From Hydractinia symbiolongicarpus (Eukaryota; Cnidaria; Hydrozoa; Anthoathecata; Hydractiniidae), in NCBI RefSeq assembly GCF_029227915.1, contig NC_079877.1, forward strand, positions 19,557,851-19,621,850: a stretch of DNA of 64,000 nt, given 5' to 3'. Position 1 is the first letter of the stretch, and every line of letters starts with the position of its first letter. The notes under the pieces were generated by a model, which was not told the origin of the DNA, ran no database searches, and saw only the letters and a program-made list of their open reading frames with translations. Shown in pieces: positions 13,051-27,100 of this stretch. The position numbers and the translations under genes were made by a program.

Positions 13051-16000
13051 AGGGCCTTTATTAGGCCGCAAAAACCATATTACGCCTTTTAGAAGGCTAT
13101 GCACGTAGTTGACGGTGATATAAGGGCATGGCGCCAAGGCAAATGACTTGGCACGTTGTAGTCCTTTGAGACTGAGACAACTAGATCAATGGCACCACGC
13201 GCAGACTCGTGAAAATACGTGATTTTCGTGTAAGGCCTTTATTAGGCCGCAAAAAGCCATATTACGACTTTTAGAAGGCTATGCACGTAGTTGACGGTGA
13301 TATAAGGGTATGGCGCCAGGGAAAATGACTTTGGATGTTGTAGTCTTTTGAGACAGTGAGAACTAGAGCAATGGCACCATGCACAGACTAGTGGAAATAC
13401 GTGATTTTCGTGTAAGGCTTTAATTAGGCTGCAAAAGGCCATACTACGGCTTGTCGAAGGCTATGCAAGCAGTTGCCGGTGATATAAGGGCATGGCGTCA
13501 AGGAAAACGACTTGGGACGTTGTAGTCCATTGGGACTGCAAGGACTAGACCAATGGCAAGTTGCGCGAACACGTGGAACAACGTAATTCACGTGTAAGGC
13601 CTTTATTAGGCCGCAAAAGCCATATTACGGCTTCTCGAAGGCTATGCAAGCAGTTGCCGGTGATATAAGGGCATGGCGTCAAGAAGAACGACTTGGCACG
13701 TTTTTAGTCCATTGAGACTGCAAGGACAAGACCAATGCCAAGCTGCGCGAAATCGTGGAACCACGTAATTCACGTGTAAGGCCTTTATTAGGCCGCAAAA
13801 GCCATGTTACGGCTTTTAGAAGGCTATCCACGAAGTTAACGGTGATATAAAGGCATGGCGCCAAGGAAAACGACTTAGCACGATGCAGTCTATTGAGAAT
13901 GAAAGGACTAGACCAATGATACCATGCACAGGCTTGTGGAACCACGTAATTTACGTGTAAGGCCTTAATTAGTCTGCAAAAGGCCATACTACGGCTTGTC
14001 GAAGGCCATGCAAGCAGTTGACGGTGATATAAGGGCATGGCGCCAAGGAAAACGACTTGGGACGTTGTAGTCCATTGAGACTGCAAAGACTAGACCAATG
14101 GCAAGCTGCGCAAACACATGGAACCACGTAATTCACGTGTAAGGACTTTATTGAGCCGCAAAAGCCATATTACGGCTTTTAGAAGGCTTTGCACGTAGTT
14201 GACGGTGATATAAGGGCATGCCGCCAAGGAAAATGACTTTGGACGATGAAGTCCTCTGAAACTAAGATAACTAGACCAATGGCACCATGCGCAGACTCGT
14301 GGAAATACGTGATTTCGTGTAAGGCCTTTATTAGGCGGCAAGAGGCCATATTACGGCTTTTAGAAGGCTATGCACGTATTTGACGGTGATATAAGGGCAT
14401 GGCGCCAAGGCAAATGACTTTGGACGATGTAGTCCTTTGAGACTGAGAGAACTAGACTAATGGTACCATGCGCAAACTCGTGGAAATACGTGATTTTCGT
14501 GTAAGGCCTTAGTTAGGCTGCAAAAGGCCATACTACGGCTTGTCGAAGGCTATGCACGAGGTTGCCGGTGATATGAGAGCATGGCGTCAAGGAAATCGAC
14601 TTGGGACGTTGTAGTCCATTGAGACTGCAAGGACTAGACCAATGGCAAGCTGCGCAAACACATGGAACCACGTAATTCACGTGTAAGGACTTTATTGAGC
14701 CGCAAAAGCCATATTACGGCTTTTAGAAAGCTTTGCACGTAGTTGACGGTGATATAAGGGCATGCCGCCAAGGAAAATGACTTTGGACGATGTAGTCCTT
14801 TGAGACTGAGAGAACTAGACCAATATCAAGCTGCGCGGACATGTGGAACCACGTAATTCACGTGTAAAGCCTTAATTAGGCCGCAAAAAGCCATAAAACG
14901 GCTTTTAGAAAGCTTTGCACGTAGTTGATGGTGATACAAGGCCATGACGCCAAGGAAACCGACTTGGAACGTTGTAGTCCATTGAGACTGAAAGGTCTAG
15001 ACCAATGATACCATAAGCAGTCTCCTGGAACTAAGTGATTAACGTGTAAGGCCTTTATTAGGCGGCAAGAGGCCATACTACGGCTTCTCGAAGGCTATGC
15101 AAGCAGTTGCCGGTGATATAAGGGCATGGCGTCAAGGAAAACGACTTGGGACGTTGTAGTCCATTGGGACTGCAAGGACTAGACCAATGGCAAGTTCCGC
15201 GAACACGTGGAACAACGTAATTCACGTGTAAGGCCTTTATTAGGCCGCAAAAGCCATATTACGGCTTGTCGAAGGCTATGCAAGCAGTTGCCGGTGATAT
15301 AAGGGCATGGCGTCAAGAAGAACGACTTGGCACGTTTTTAGTCCATTGAGACTGCAAGGACAAGACCAATGCCAAGCTGCGCGAACTCGTGGAACCACGT
15401 AATTCACGTGTAAGGACTTTATTGAGCCGCAAAAGCCATATTACGGCTTTTAGAAGGCTTTGCACGTAGTTGACGGTTATATAAGGGCATGCCGCCAAGG
15501 AAAATGACTTTGGACGATGTAGTCCTCTGAGACTGAGATAACTAGACCAATGGCACTATGTGCAGACACGTGGAACCACGTTATTTAAGTGTAGGGCCTT
15601 AATTATGTTGCAAAAGCCATATACGACTTTTAAAAGGCTATGAACGTAGTTGCCGGTGATATAAGGGCATGGCGTCAAGGAAAACGACTTGGGACGTTGT
15701 AGTCCATTGGGACTGCAAGGACTAGACCAATGGCAAGTTGCGCGAACACGTGGAACAACGTAATTCACGTGTAAGGCCTTTATTAGGCCGCAAAAGCCAT
15801 ATTACGGCTTCTCGAAGGCTATGCAAGCAGTTGCCGGTGATATAAGGGCATGGCTTCAAGAAGAACGACTTGGCACGTTTTTAGTCCATTGAGACTGCAA
15901 GGACAAGACCAATGCCAAGCTGCGCGAAATCGTGGAACCACGTAATTCACGTGTAAGGCCTTAATTAGTCTGCAAAAGGCCATACTACGGCTTGTCGAAG

Positions 16001-18140
16001 GCCATGCAAGCAGTTGACGGTGATATAAGGGCATGGCGCCAAGGAAAACGACTTGGGACGTTGTAGTCCATTGAGACTGCAAAGACTAGACCAATGGCAA
16101 GCTGCGCAAACACATGGAACCACGTAATTCACGTGTAAGGACTTTATTGAGCCGCAAAAGCCATATTACGGCTTTTAGAAGGCTTTGCACGTAGTTGACG
16201 GTGATATAAGGGCATGCCGCCAAGGAAAATGACTTTGGACGATGAAGTCCTCTGAAACTGAGATAACTAGACCAATGGCACCATGCGCAGACTCGTGGAA
16301 ATACGTGATTTCGTGTAAGGCCTTTATTAGGCGGCAAGAGGCCATATTACGGCTTTTAGAAGGCTATGCACGTATTTGACGGTGATATAAGGGCATGGCG
16401 CCAAAGCAAATGACTTTGGACGATGTAGTCCTTTGAGACTGAGAGAACTAGACTAATGGTACCATGCGCAAACTCGTGGAAATACGTGATTTTCGTGTAA
16501 GGCCTTAGTTAGGCTGCAAAAGGCCATACTACGGCTTGTCGAAGGCTATGCACGAGGTTGCCGGTGATATGAGAGCATGGCGTCAAGGAAATCGACTTGG
16601 GACGTTGTAGTCCATTGAGACTGCAAGGACTAGACCAATGGCAAGCTGCGCAAACACATGGAACCACGTAATTCACGTGTAAGGACTTTATTGAGCCGCA
16701 AAAGCCATATTACGGCTTTTAGAAAGCTTTGCACGTAGTTGACGGTGATATAAGGGCATGCCGCCAAGCAAAATGACTTTGGACGATGTAGTCCTTTGAG
16801 ACTGAGAGAACTAGACCAATAGCAAGCTGCGCGGACATGTGGAACCACGTAATTCACGTGTAAAGCCTTAATTAGGCCGCAAAAAGCCATAAAACGGCTT
16901 TTAGAAAGCTTTGCACGTAGTTGATGGTGATACAAGGCCATGACGCCAAGGAAACCGACTTGGAACGTTGTAGTCCATTGAGACTGAAAGGTCTAGACCA
17001 ATGATACCATAAGCAGTCTCCTGGAACTAAGTGATTAACGTGTAAGGCCTTTATTAGGCGGCAAGAGGCCATACTACGGCTTCTCGAAGGCTATGCAAGC
17101 AGTTGCCGGTGATATAAGGGCATGGCGTCAAGGAAAACGACTTGGGACGTTGTAGTCCATTGGGACTGCAAGGACTAGACCAATGGCAAGTTCCGCGAAC
17201 ACGTGGAACAACGTAATTCACGTGTAAGGCCTTTATTAGGCCGCAAAAGCCATATTACGGCTTGTCGAAGGCTATGCAAGCAGTTGCCGGTGATATAAGG
17301 GCATGGCGTCAAGAAGAACGACTTGGCACGTTTTTAGTCCATTGAGACTGCAAGGACAAGACCAATGCCAAGCTGCGCGAACTCGTGGAACCACGTAATT
17401 CACGTGTAAGGACTTTATTGAGCCGCAAAAGCCATATTACGGCTTTTAGAAGGCTTTGCACGTAGTTGACGGTTATATAAGGGCATGCCGCCAAGGAAAA
17501 TGACTTTGGACGATGTAGTCCTCTGAGACTGAGATAACTAGACCAATGGCACTATGTGCAGACACGTGGAACCACGTTATTTAAGTGTAGGGCCTTAATT
17601 ATGTTGCAAAAGCCATATACGACTTTTAAAAGGCTATGAACGTAGTTGACGGTGATATAAGGCAATGGCGCCAAAGAAAATGACTTGGCACGTTGTAGTC
17701 CATTTAGACTGCAACGACTAGACCAATGGCAAGCTGCGCAGACACGTGAAACCACGTAATTCACGTGTAAGGCCTTAAGTAGGCTGCAAAAGGTTATACT
17801 ATGACTTGTCGAAGGCTATGCAATCAGTTGCCGGTGATATAAGGGCATGGCGTCTAGGAAAACGACTTGGCACGTTGTAGTCCATTGAGACTGAAAGGTC
17901 TAGACCAGTGATACCATGAACAAAGTCGTGGAACTACGTGATTTACGTGTAAGGCCTTTATTGGGCGGCAAGAGGCCATAATACGGCTTTTAGAAGGCTA
18001 TGCACGTAGTTGACGGTGATAAAAAGCCATGGCGCGAAAGAAAATGACTTGGGACGTTGTAGATCATTGAGACTGCAAAGACTAGACCCATGGCAACCTG
18101 TGCAGACACGTGGAACCACGTAATTTAAATGTAGGGTCAT
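13051..18140. repeat. Satellite domain II: 11-monomer duplication
   Basis: The segment 14,090-15,498 is repeated at 16,086-17,494 with an offset of 1,996 bp, including rare variants such as the one-base-shortened CATATACGAC at about 15,620 and 17,616. Monomers here mix variants seen in domains I and III, so the domain looks like a recombination zone between them. Confidence 0.75.
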
Positions 18141-21100
18141 TATTAGTCCGCAAAAAACCATATTGCGGCTTTTAGAAGGCTATGCACGCAGTTGACGGTG
18201 ATAAAAGGGTATGGCGCCGGGGAAAATGACTTTGGACGTTGTAGATCATTGAAACTGCAAGGACTAAACCAATGATACCATGCGCAGACTTGTGGAACCA
18301 CGTAATTTATGTGTAAGGCCTTAATTAGGCGACAAGAGGCCATAGTACGGATTTTTCCATTGAGACTGCAAGGGCTAGACCAATGGCAAGCTGCGCGGAC
18401 ACGTGGAACCACATGGCTATGCTCTAGTTGACGTTGATATCAGGCAATGGCGCCATGAAAACAACTTAGGACGTTGTAGATTATTGAAACTGCAAGGACT
18501 ATATCAATGGCACCATGCCCAGACTCGTGGAAATACGTGATTTTCGTGTAAGGCCTTAAGTAGGCCGCAAAAGGCAATACTACGGCTTGTCGAAGGCTAT
18601 GCAAGCAGTTGCCGGTGATATAAGGGCATGTCGTCAAGCAAAACGACTTGGGACGTTGTAGTCCATTGAAACTGCAAATACTAGACAAATGGCAAGCTGC
18701 GCGAACACATGGAACCATGTAATTCACGTGTAAGGACTTTATTGAGCCGCAAAAGCCATATTACGACTTTTAAAAGGCTATGCACGCAGTTCATGCTGAT
18801 ATAAAGCCATAACGCCAAGGAAACCGACTTGGAACGTTGCAGTCCATTGAGACTGCAAGGACTAGACCAATGGCAAGCTGCGCGGACACGTGGAACCACG
18901 TAATTTAAGTGTAGGGCCTTTATTAGGCCGCAAAAACCATATTACGCATTTTAGAAGGCTATGCACGTAGTTGACGGTGATATAAGGGCATGGCGCCAAA
19001 GCAAATGACTTGGCACGTTGTAGTCTTTTGAGACAGTGAGAACTAGACCAATGGCACCTTGCACAGACTCGTGGAAATACGTGATTTTCGTGTAAGGCCT
19101 TTATTAGGCCGCAAAAAGCCATATTACGACTTTTAGAAGGCTATGCACGTAGTTGACGGTGATATAAGGGTATGGCGCCAGGGAAAATGACTTTGGATGT
19201 TGTAGTCTTTTGAGACAGTGAGAACTAGAGCAATGGCACCATGCACAGACTAGTGGAAATACGTGATTTTCGTGTAAGGCTTTAATTAGGCTGCAAAAGG
19301 CCATACTACGGCTTTTCAAAGGCAATGCAAGCAGTTGCCGGTGATATAAGGGCATGGCGTCAAGGAAAACGACTTGGGACGTTGTAGTCCATTGGGACTG
19401 CAAGGACTAGACCAATGGCAAGTTCTGCGAACACGTGGAACAACGTAATTCACGTGTAAGGCCTTTATTAGGCCGCAAAAGCCATATTACAGCTTGTCGA
19501 AGGCTATGCAAGCAGTTGCCGGTGATATAAGGGCATGGCGTCAAGAAGAACGACTTGGCACGTTTTTAGTCCATTGAGACTGCAAGGACAAGACCAATGC
19601 CAAGCTGCGCGAACTCGTGGAACCACGTAATTCACGTGTAAGGACTTTATTGAGCCGCAAAAGCCATATTACGGCTTTTAGAAGGCTTTGCACGTAGTTG
19701 ACGGTGATATAAGGGCATGCCGCCAAGGAAAATGACTTTGGACGATGTAGTCCTCTGAGACTGAGATAACTAGACCAATGGCACTATGCGCAGACTCGTG
19801 GAAATACGTGATTTCGTGTAAGGCCTTTATTAGGCGGCAAGAGGCCATATTACGGCTTTTAGAAGGCTATGCACGTAGTTGACGGTGATATAAGGGCATG
19901 GCGCCAAGGCAAATGACTTTGGACGATGTAGTCCTTTGAGACTGAGAGAACTAGACCAATAGCAAGCTGCGCGGACATGTGGAACCACGTAATTCACGTG
20001 TAAAGCCTTAATTTGGCCGCAAAAAGCCATAATACGGCTTTTAGAAAGCTTTGCACGTAGTTGATGGTGATACAAGGCCATGACGCCAAGGAAACCGACT
20101 TGGAACGTTGTAGTCCATTGAGACTAAAAGGTCTAGACCAATGATACCATGAGCAGTCTCGTGGAACTAAGTGATTAACGTGTAAGGCCTTCATTAGGCG
20201 GCAAGAGGCCATAGTACGGCTTTTAGAAGGCTATGCTCGTAGTTGACGTTGATATAAGGCAATGGCGCCATGGAAAACGACTTGGGACGTTGTAGATCAT
20301 TATGACTGCAAGGACTAAACCCATGGCAACCTGTGCGGCCCCTTGCAACGACGTATTTTATGTGTAGGGCCTTAATTATGTCGTAAAAGACCATATTACT
20401 GCTTTTAGAAGGTTATGCACGTAGTTGACGGTGATATAAGGGTATGGCGCTAGGGAAAATGACTTTGGACGTTGTAGTCTTTTGAGACTGAGAGAACTAG
20501 ACCAATAGCAAGCTGCGCGGACATGTGGAACCACGTAATTCACGTGTAAAGCCTTAATTAGGCTGCAAAAGGCCATACTACGGCTTGTCGAAGGCTATGC
20601 ACGAGGTTGCCGGTGATATGAGAGCATGGCGTCAAGGAAATCGACTTGGGACGTTGTAGTCCATTCAGACTGCAAGAACTAGACCAATGGCACCATGCGC
20701 AGACTCGTGGAAATACGTGATTTTCGTGTAAGGCCTTTATTAGGCCGCAAAAAGCCATATTACGACTTTTAGAAGGCTATGCACGTAGTTGACGGTGATA
20801 TAAGGGTATGGCGCCAGGGAAAATGACTTTGGATGTTGTAGTCTTTTGAGACAGTGAGAACTAGAGCAATGGCACCATGCACAGACTAGTGGAAATACGT
20901 GATTTTCGTGTAAGGCTTTAATTAAGCTGCAAAAGGCCATACTACGGCTTGTCGAAGGCTATGCAAGCAGTTGCCGGTGATATAAGGGCATGGCGTCAAG
21001 GAAAACGACTTGGGACGTTGTAGTCCATTGGGACTGCAAGGACAAGACCAATGGCAAGCTGCGCAAACACATGGAACCACGTAATTCACGTGTAAAGCCT

Positions 21101-24100
21101 TAATTAGGCCGCAAAAAGCCATAATACGGCTTTTAGAAAGCTTTGCACGTAGTTGATGGTGATACAAGGCCATGACGCCAAGGAAACCGACTTGGAACGT
21201 TGTAGTCCATTAAGACTGAAAGGTCTAGACCAATGATACCATGAGCAGTCTCGTGGAACTAAGTGATTAACGTGTAAGGCCTTCATTAGGCGGCAAGAGG
21301 CCATAGTACGGCTTTTAGAAAGCTATGCTCGTAGTTGACGTTGATATAAGGCAATGGCGTCATGGAAGACGACTTGGGACGTTGTAGATCATTGTGACTG
21401 CTAGAAGGCTATGCACGTAGTTGACGGTGATATAAAGGTATGGCGCCAGGGAAAATGACTTTGGATGTTGTAGTCTTTTGAGACAGTGAGAACTAGAGCA
21501 ATGGCACCATGCACAGACTAGTGGAAATACGTGATTTTCGTGTAAGGCTTTAATTAGGCTGCAAAAGGCCATACTACGGCTTGTCGAAGGCTATGCAAGC
21601 AGTTGCCGGTGATATAAGGGCATGGCGTCAAGGAAAACGACTTGAGACGTTGTAGTCCATTGGGACTGCAAGGACTAGACCAATGGCAAGTTGCGCGAAC
21701 ACGTGGAACAACGTAATTCACGTGTAAGGCCTTTATTAGGCCGCAAAAGCCATATTACGGCTTGTCGAAGGTTATGCAAGAAGTTGCCGGTGATATAAGG
21801 GCATGGCGTCAAGAAGAACGACTTGGCATGCTTTTAGTCTATTGAGACTGCAAGGACAAGACCAATGCAAAGCTGCGCGAACTCGTGGAACCACGTAATT
21901 CACGTGTAAGGCCTTTATTAGGCCGCAAAAGCCATGTTACGGCTTTTAGAAGGCTATCCACGAAGTTAACGGTGATATAAAGGCATGGCGCCAAGAAAAA
22001 CAACTTAGCACGATGCAGTCTATTGAGAATGAAAAGACTAGACCAATGATACCATGCACAGGCTTGTGGAACCACGTAATTTACGTGTAAGGCCTTAATT
22101 AATCTGCAAAAGGCCATACTACGGCTTGTCGAAGGCCATGCAAGCAGTTGACGGTGATATAAGGGCATGGCGCCAAGGAAAACGACTTGGGACGTTGTAG
22201 TCCATTGAGACTGCAAGGACTAGACCAATGGCAAGCTGCGCAAACACATGGAACCACGTAATTCACGTGTAAAGCCTTAATTAGGCCGCAAAAAGCCATA
22301 ATACGGCTTTTAGAAAGCTTTGCACGTAGTTGATGGTGATACAAGGCCTTGACGCCAAGGAAACCGACTTGGAACGTTGTAGTCCATTGAGACTGAAAGG
22401 TCTAAACCAATGATACCATGAGCAGTCTCGTGGAACTAAGTGATTAACGTGTAAGGCCTTCATTAGGCAGCAAGAGGCCATAGTACGGCTTTTAGAAGGC
22501 TATGCTCGTAGTTGACGTTGATATAAGGGTATGGCGCCAGGGAAAATGACTTTGGACGTTGTAGTCCTTTAAGACAGAGAAAACTAGACCAATGGTACCA
22601 TGCGCAAACTCGTGGAAATACGTGATTTTCGTGTAAGGCCTTAGTTAGGCTGCAAAAGGCCATACTACGGCTTGTCGAAGGCTATGCACGAGGTTGCCGG
22701 TGATATGAGAGCATGGCGTCAAGGAAATCGACTTGGGACGCTGTAGTCCATTCAGACTGCAAGGACTAGAGCCATGGCAACCTGTGCGGACACGTGGAAC
22801 CACGTAATTTAAGTGTAGGGTCTTTATTAGGCCGCAAAAGCCATGTTACGGCTTTTAGAAGGCTATCCACGAAGTTAACGGTGATATAAAGGCATGGCGC
22901 CAAGAAAAACGACTTGGCACGATGCAGTCTATTGAGAATGAAAGGACTAGACCAATGATACCAAGCACAGGCTTGTGGAACCACGTAATTTACGTGTAAG
23001 GCCTTAATTAGTCTGCAAAAGGCCATACTACGGCTTGTCGAAGGCCATGCAAGCAGTTGACGGTGATATAAGGGCATGGCGCCAAGGAAAACGACTTGGG
23101 ACGTTGTAGTCCATTAAGACTGCAAGGACTAGACCAATGGCAAGCTGCGCAAACACATGGAACCACGTAATTCACGTGTAAGGACTTTATTGAGTCGCAA
23201 AAGCCATATTACGGCTTTTAGAAGGCTTTGCACGTAGTTGACGGTGATATAAGGGCATGCCGCCAAGGAAAATGACTTTGGACGATGTAGTCCTCTGAGA
23301 CTGAGATAACTAGACCAATGGCACCATGCGCAGACTCGTGGAAATACGTGATTTTGTGTAAGGCCTTTATTAGGCGGCAAGAGGCCATATTACGGCTTTT
23401 AGAAGGCTATGCATGTAGTTGACGGTGATATAAGGGCATGGCGCCAAGGCAAATGACTTTGGACGATGTAGTCCTTTGAGACTAAGAGAACTAGACCAAT
23501 AGCAAGCTGCACGGACATGTGGAACCACGTAATTCACGTGTAAAGCCTTAATTAGGCCGCAAAAAGCCATAATACGGCTTTTAGAAAGCTTTGCACGTAG
23601 TTGATGGTGATACAAGGCCATGACGCCAAGGAAACCGACTTGGAACGTTGTAGTCCATTGAGACTGAAAGGTCTAGACCAATGATACCATGAGCAGTTTC
23701 GTGGAACTAAGTGATTAACATGTAAGGCCTTCATTAGGCAGCAAGAGGCCATAGTACGGCTTTTAGAAGGCTATGCTCGTAGTTGACGTTGATATAAGGC
23801 CATGACGCCAAGGAAAACGACTTGGCACGTTGTAGTCCATTCAGACTGCAAGGACTAAACCCATGGCAACCTGTGCGGACCCGTGCAACGACGTATTTTA
23901 TGTGTAGGGCCTTAATTATGTCGTAAAAGACCATATTACTGCTTTTAGAAGGTTATGCACGTATTTGACGGTGATATAAGGGTATGGCGCCAGGGAAAAT
24001 GACTTTGGACGTTGTAGTCCTTTAGGACAGAGAGAACTAGACCAATGGTACCATGCGCAAACTACGTGATTTTCGTGTAAGGCCTTAGTTAGGCTGCAAA

Positions 24101-27100
24101 AGGCCATACTACGGCTTGTCGAAGGCTATGCACGCAGTTGCCGGTGATATAAGAGCATGGCGTCAAGGAAAACGACTTGGGACGTTGTAGTCCATTCAGA
24201 CTGCAACGACTAGAGCCATGGAAACCCTTGCGGACACGTGGAACCACGTAATTTAAGTGTAGGGCCTTTATTAGGCCGCAAAAACAATATTACGCCTTTT
24301 AGAAGGCTATGCACGTAGTTGACGGTGATATAAGGGCATGGCGCCAAGGCAAATGACTTGGCACGTTGTAGTCCTTTGAGACTGAGAGAACTAGACCAAT
24401 GGCACCATGCGCAGTCTCGTGGAAATACGTGATTTTCGTGTAAGGCCTTTATTAGGCCGCAAAAAGCCATATTACGACTTTTAGAAGGCTATGCACGTAG
24501 TTGACGGTGATATAAGGGCATGGCGCCAGGGAAAATGACTTTGGATGTTGTAGTCTTTTGAGACAGTGAGAACTAGAGCAATGGCACCATGCACAGACTA
24601 GTGGAAATGCGTGATTTTCGTGTAAGGCTTTAATTAGGCTGCAAAAGGCCATACTACGGCTTGTCGAAGGCTATGCAAGCAGTTGCCGGTGATATAAGGG
24701 CATGGCGTCAAGGAAAACGACTTGGGACGTTGTAGTCCATTGGGACTGCAAGGACTAGACCAATGGCAAGTTGCGCGAACACGTGGAACAACGTAATTCA
24801 CGTGTAAGGCCTTTATTAGGCCGCAAAGCCATATTAAGGCTTGTGGAAGGCTATGCCAGCAGTTGCCGGTGATATAAGGGCATGGCGTCAAGAAGAACGA
24901 CTTGGCACGTTTCTAGTCCATTGAGACTGCAAGGACAAGACCAATGCCAAGCTGCGCGAACTCGTGGAATCAAGTAATTCACGTGTAAGGCCTTTATTAG
25001 GCCGCAAAAGCCATGTTACGGCTTTTAGAAGGCTATCCACGAAGTTAACGGTGATATAAGGGCATGGCGCCAAGAAAAACGACTTAGCAAGATGCAGTCT
25101 ATTGAGAATGAAAGGACTATACCAATGGCACCATGCACAGACTAGTGGAAATGCGTGATTTTCGTGTAAGGCTTTAATTAGGCTGCAAAAGGCCATACTA
25201 CGGCTTGTCGAAGGCTATGCAAGCAGTTGCCGGTGATATAAGGGCATGGCGTCAAGGAAAACGACTTGGGACGTTGTAGTCCATTGGGACTGCAAGGACT
25301 AGACCAATGGCAAGTTGCGCGAACACGTGGAACAACGTAATTCACGTGTAAGGCCTTTATTAGGCCGCAAAGCCATATTAAGGCTTGTGGAAGGCTATGC
25401 CAGCAGTTGCCGGTGATATAAGGGCATGGCGTCAAGAAGAACGACTTGGCACGTTTCTAGTCCATTGAGACTGCAAGGACAAGACCAATGCCAAGCTGCG
25501 CGAACTCGTGGAATCAAGTAATTCACGTGTAAGGCCTTTATTAGGCCGCAAAAGCCATGTTACGGCTTTTAGAAGGCTATCCACGAAGTTAACGGTGATA
25601 TAAGGGCATGGCGCCAAGAAAAACGACTTAGCAAGATGCAGTCTATTGAGAATGAAAGGACTATACCAATGATACCATGCACAGGCTTGTGGAACCACGT
25701 AATTTACGTGTAAGGCCTTAATTAGTCTGCAAAAGGCCATACTACGGCTTGTCGAAGGCCATGCAAGCAGTTGACGGTGATATAAGGGCATGGCGCCAAG
25801 GAAAACGATTTGGGACGTTGTAGTCCATTGAGACTGCAAGGACTAGACCAATGGCAAGCTGCGCAAACACATGGAACCACGTAATTCACGTGTAAGGACT
25901 TTATTGAGCCGCAAAAGCCATATTACGGCTTTTAGAAGGCTTTGCACGTAGTTGCCGGTGATATAAGGGCATGCCGCCAAGGAAAATGACTTTGAACGAT
26001 GTAGTCCTCTGAGACTGAGATAACTAGACCAATGCGCAGACTCGTGGAAATACGTGATTTCGTGTAAGGCCTTTATTAGGCGGCAAGAGGCCATATTACG
26101 GCTTTTAGAAGGCTATGCACGTAGTTGACGGTGATATAAGGGCATGGCGCCAAGGCAAATGACTTTGGACGATGTAGTCCTTTGAGACTGAGAGAACTAG
26201 ACCAATAGCAAGCTGCACGGACATGTGGAACCACGTAATTCACGTGTAAAGCCTTAATTAGGCCGCAAAAAGCCATAATACGGCTTTTAGAAAGCTTTGC
26301 ACGTAGTTGATGGTGATACAACGCCATGACGCCAAGAAAACCGAATTGGAACGTTGTAGTCCATTGAGACTGAAAGGTCTAGACCAATGATACCATGAGC
26401 AGTCTCGTGGAACTAAGTGATTAACGTGTAAGGCCTTCATTAGGCAGCAAGAGGCCATAGTACGGCTTTTAGAAGGCTATGCTCGTAGTTGACGTTGATA
26501 TAAGGCCATGACGCCAAGGAAAACGACTTGGCACGTTGTAGTCCATTCAGACTGCAAGGACTAAACCCATGGCAACCTGTGCGGACCCGTGCAACGACGT
26601 ATTTTATGTGTAGGGCCTTAATTATGTCGTAAAAGACCATATTACTGCTTTTAGAAGGTTATGCACGTAGTTGACGGTGATATAAGGGTATGGCGCCAGG
26701 GAAAATGACTTTGGACGTTGTAGTCCTTTAAGACAGAGAGAACTAGACCAATGGTACCATGCGCAAACTACGTGATTTTCGTGTAAGGCCTTAGTTAGGC
26801 TGCAAAAGGCCATACTACGGCTTGTCGAAGGCTATGCACGCAGTTGCCGGTGATATAAGAGCATGGCGTCAAGGAAAACGACTTGGGACGTTGTAGTCCA
26901 TTCAGACTGCAACGACTAGAGCCATGGCAACCCTTGCGGACACGTGGAACCACGTAATTTAAGTGTAGGGCCTTTATTAGGCCGCAAAAACAATATTACG
27001 CCTTTTAGAAGGCTATGCACGTAGTTGACGGTGATATAAGGGCATGGCGCCAAGGCAAATGACTTGGCACGTTGTAGTCCTTTGAGACTGAGAGAACTAG

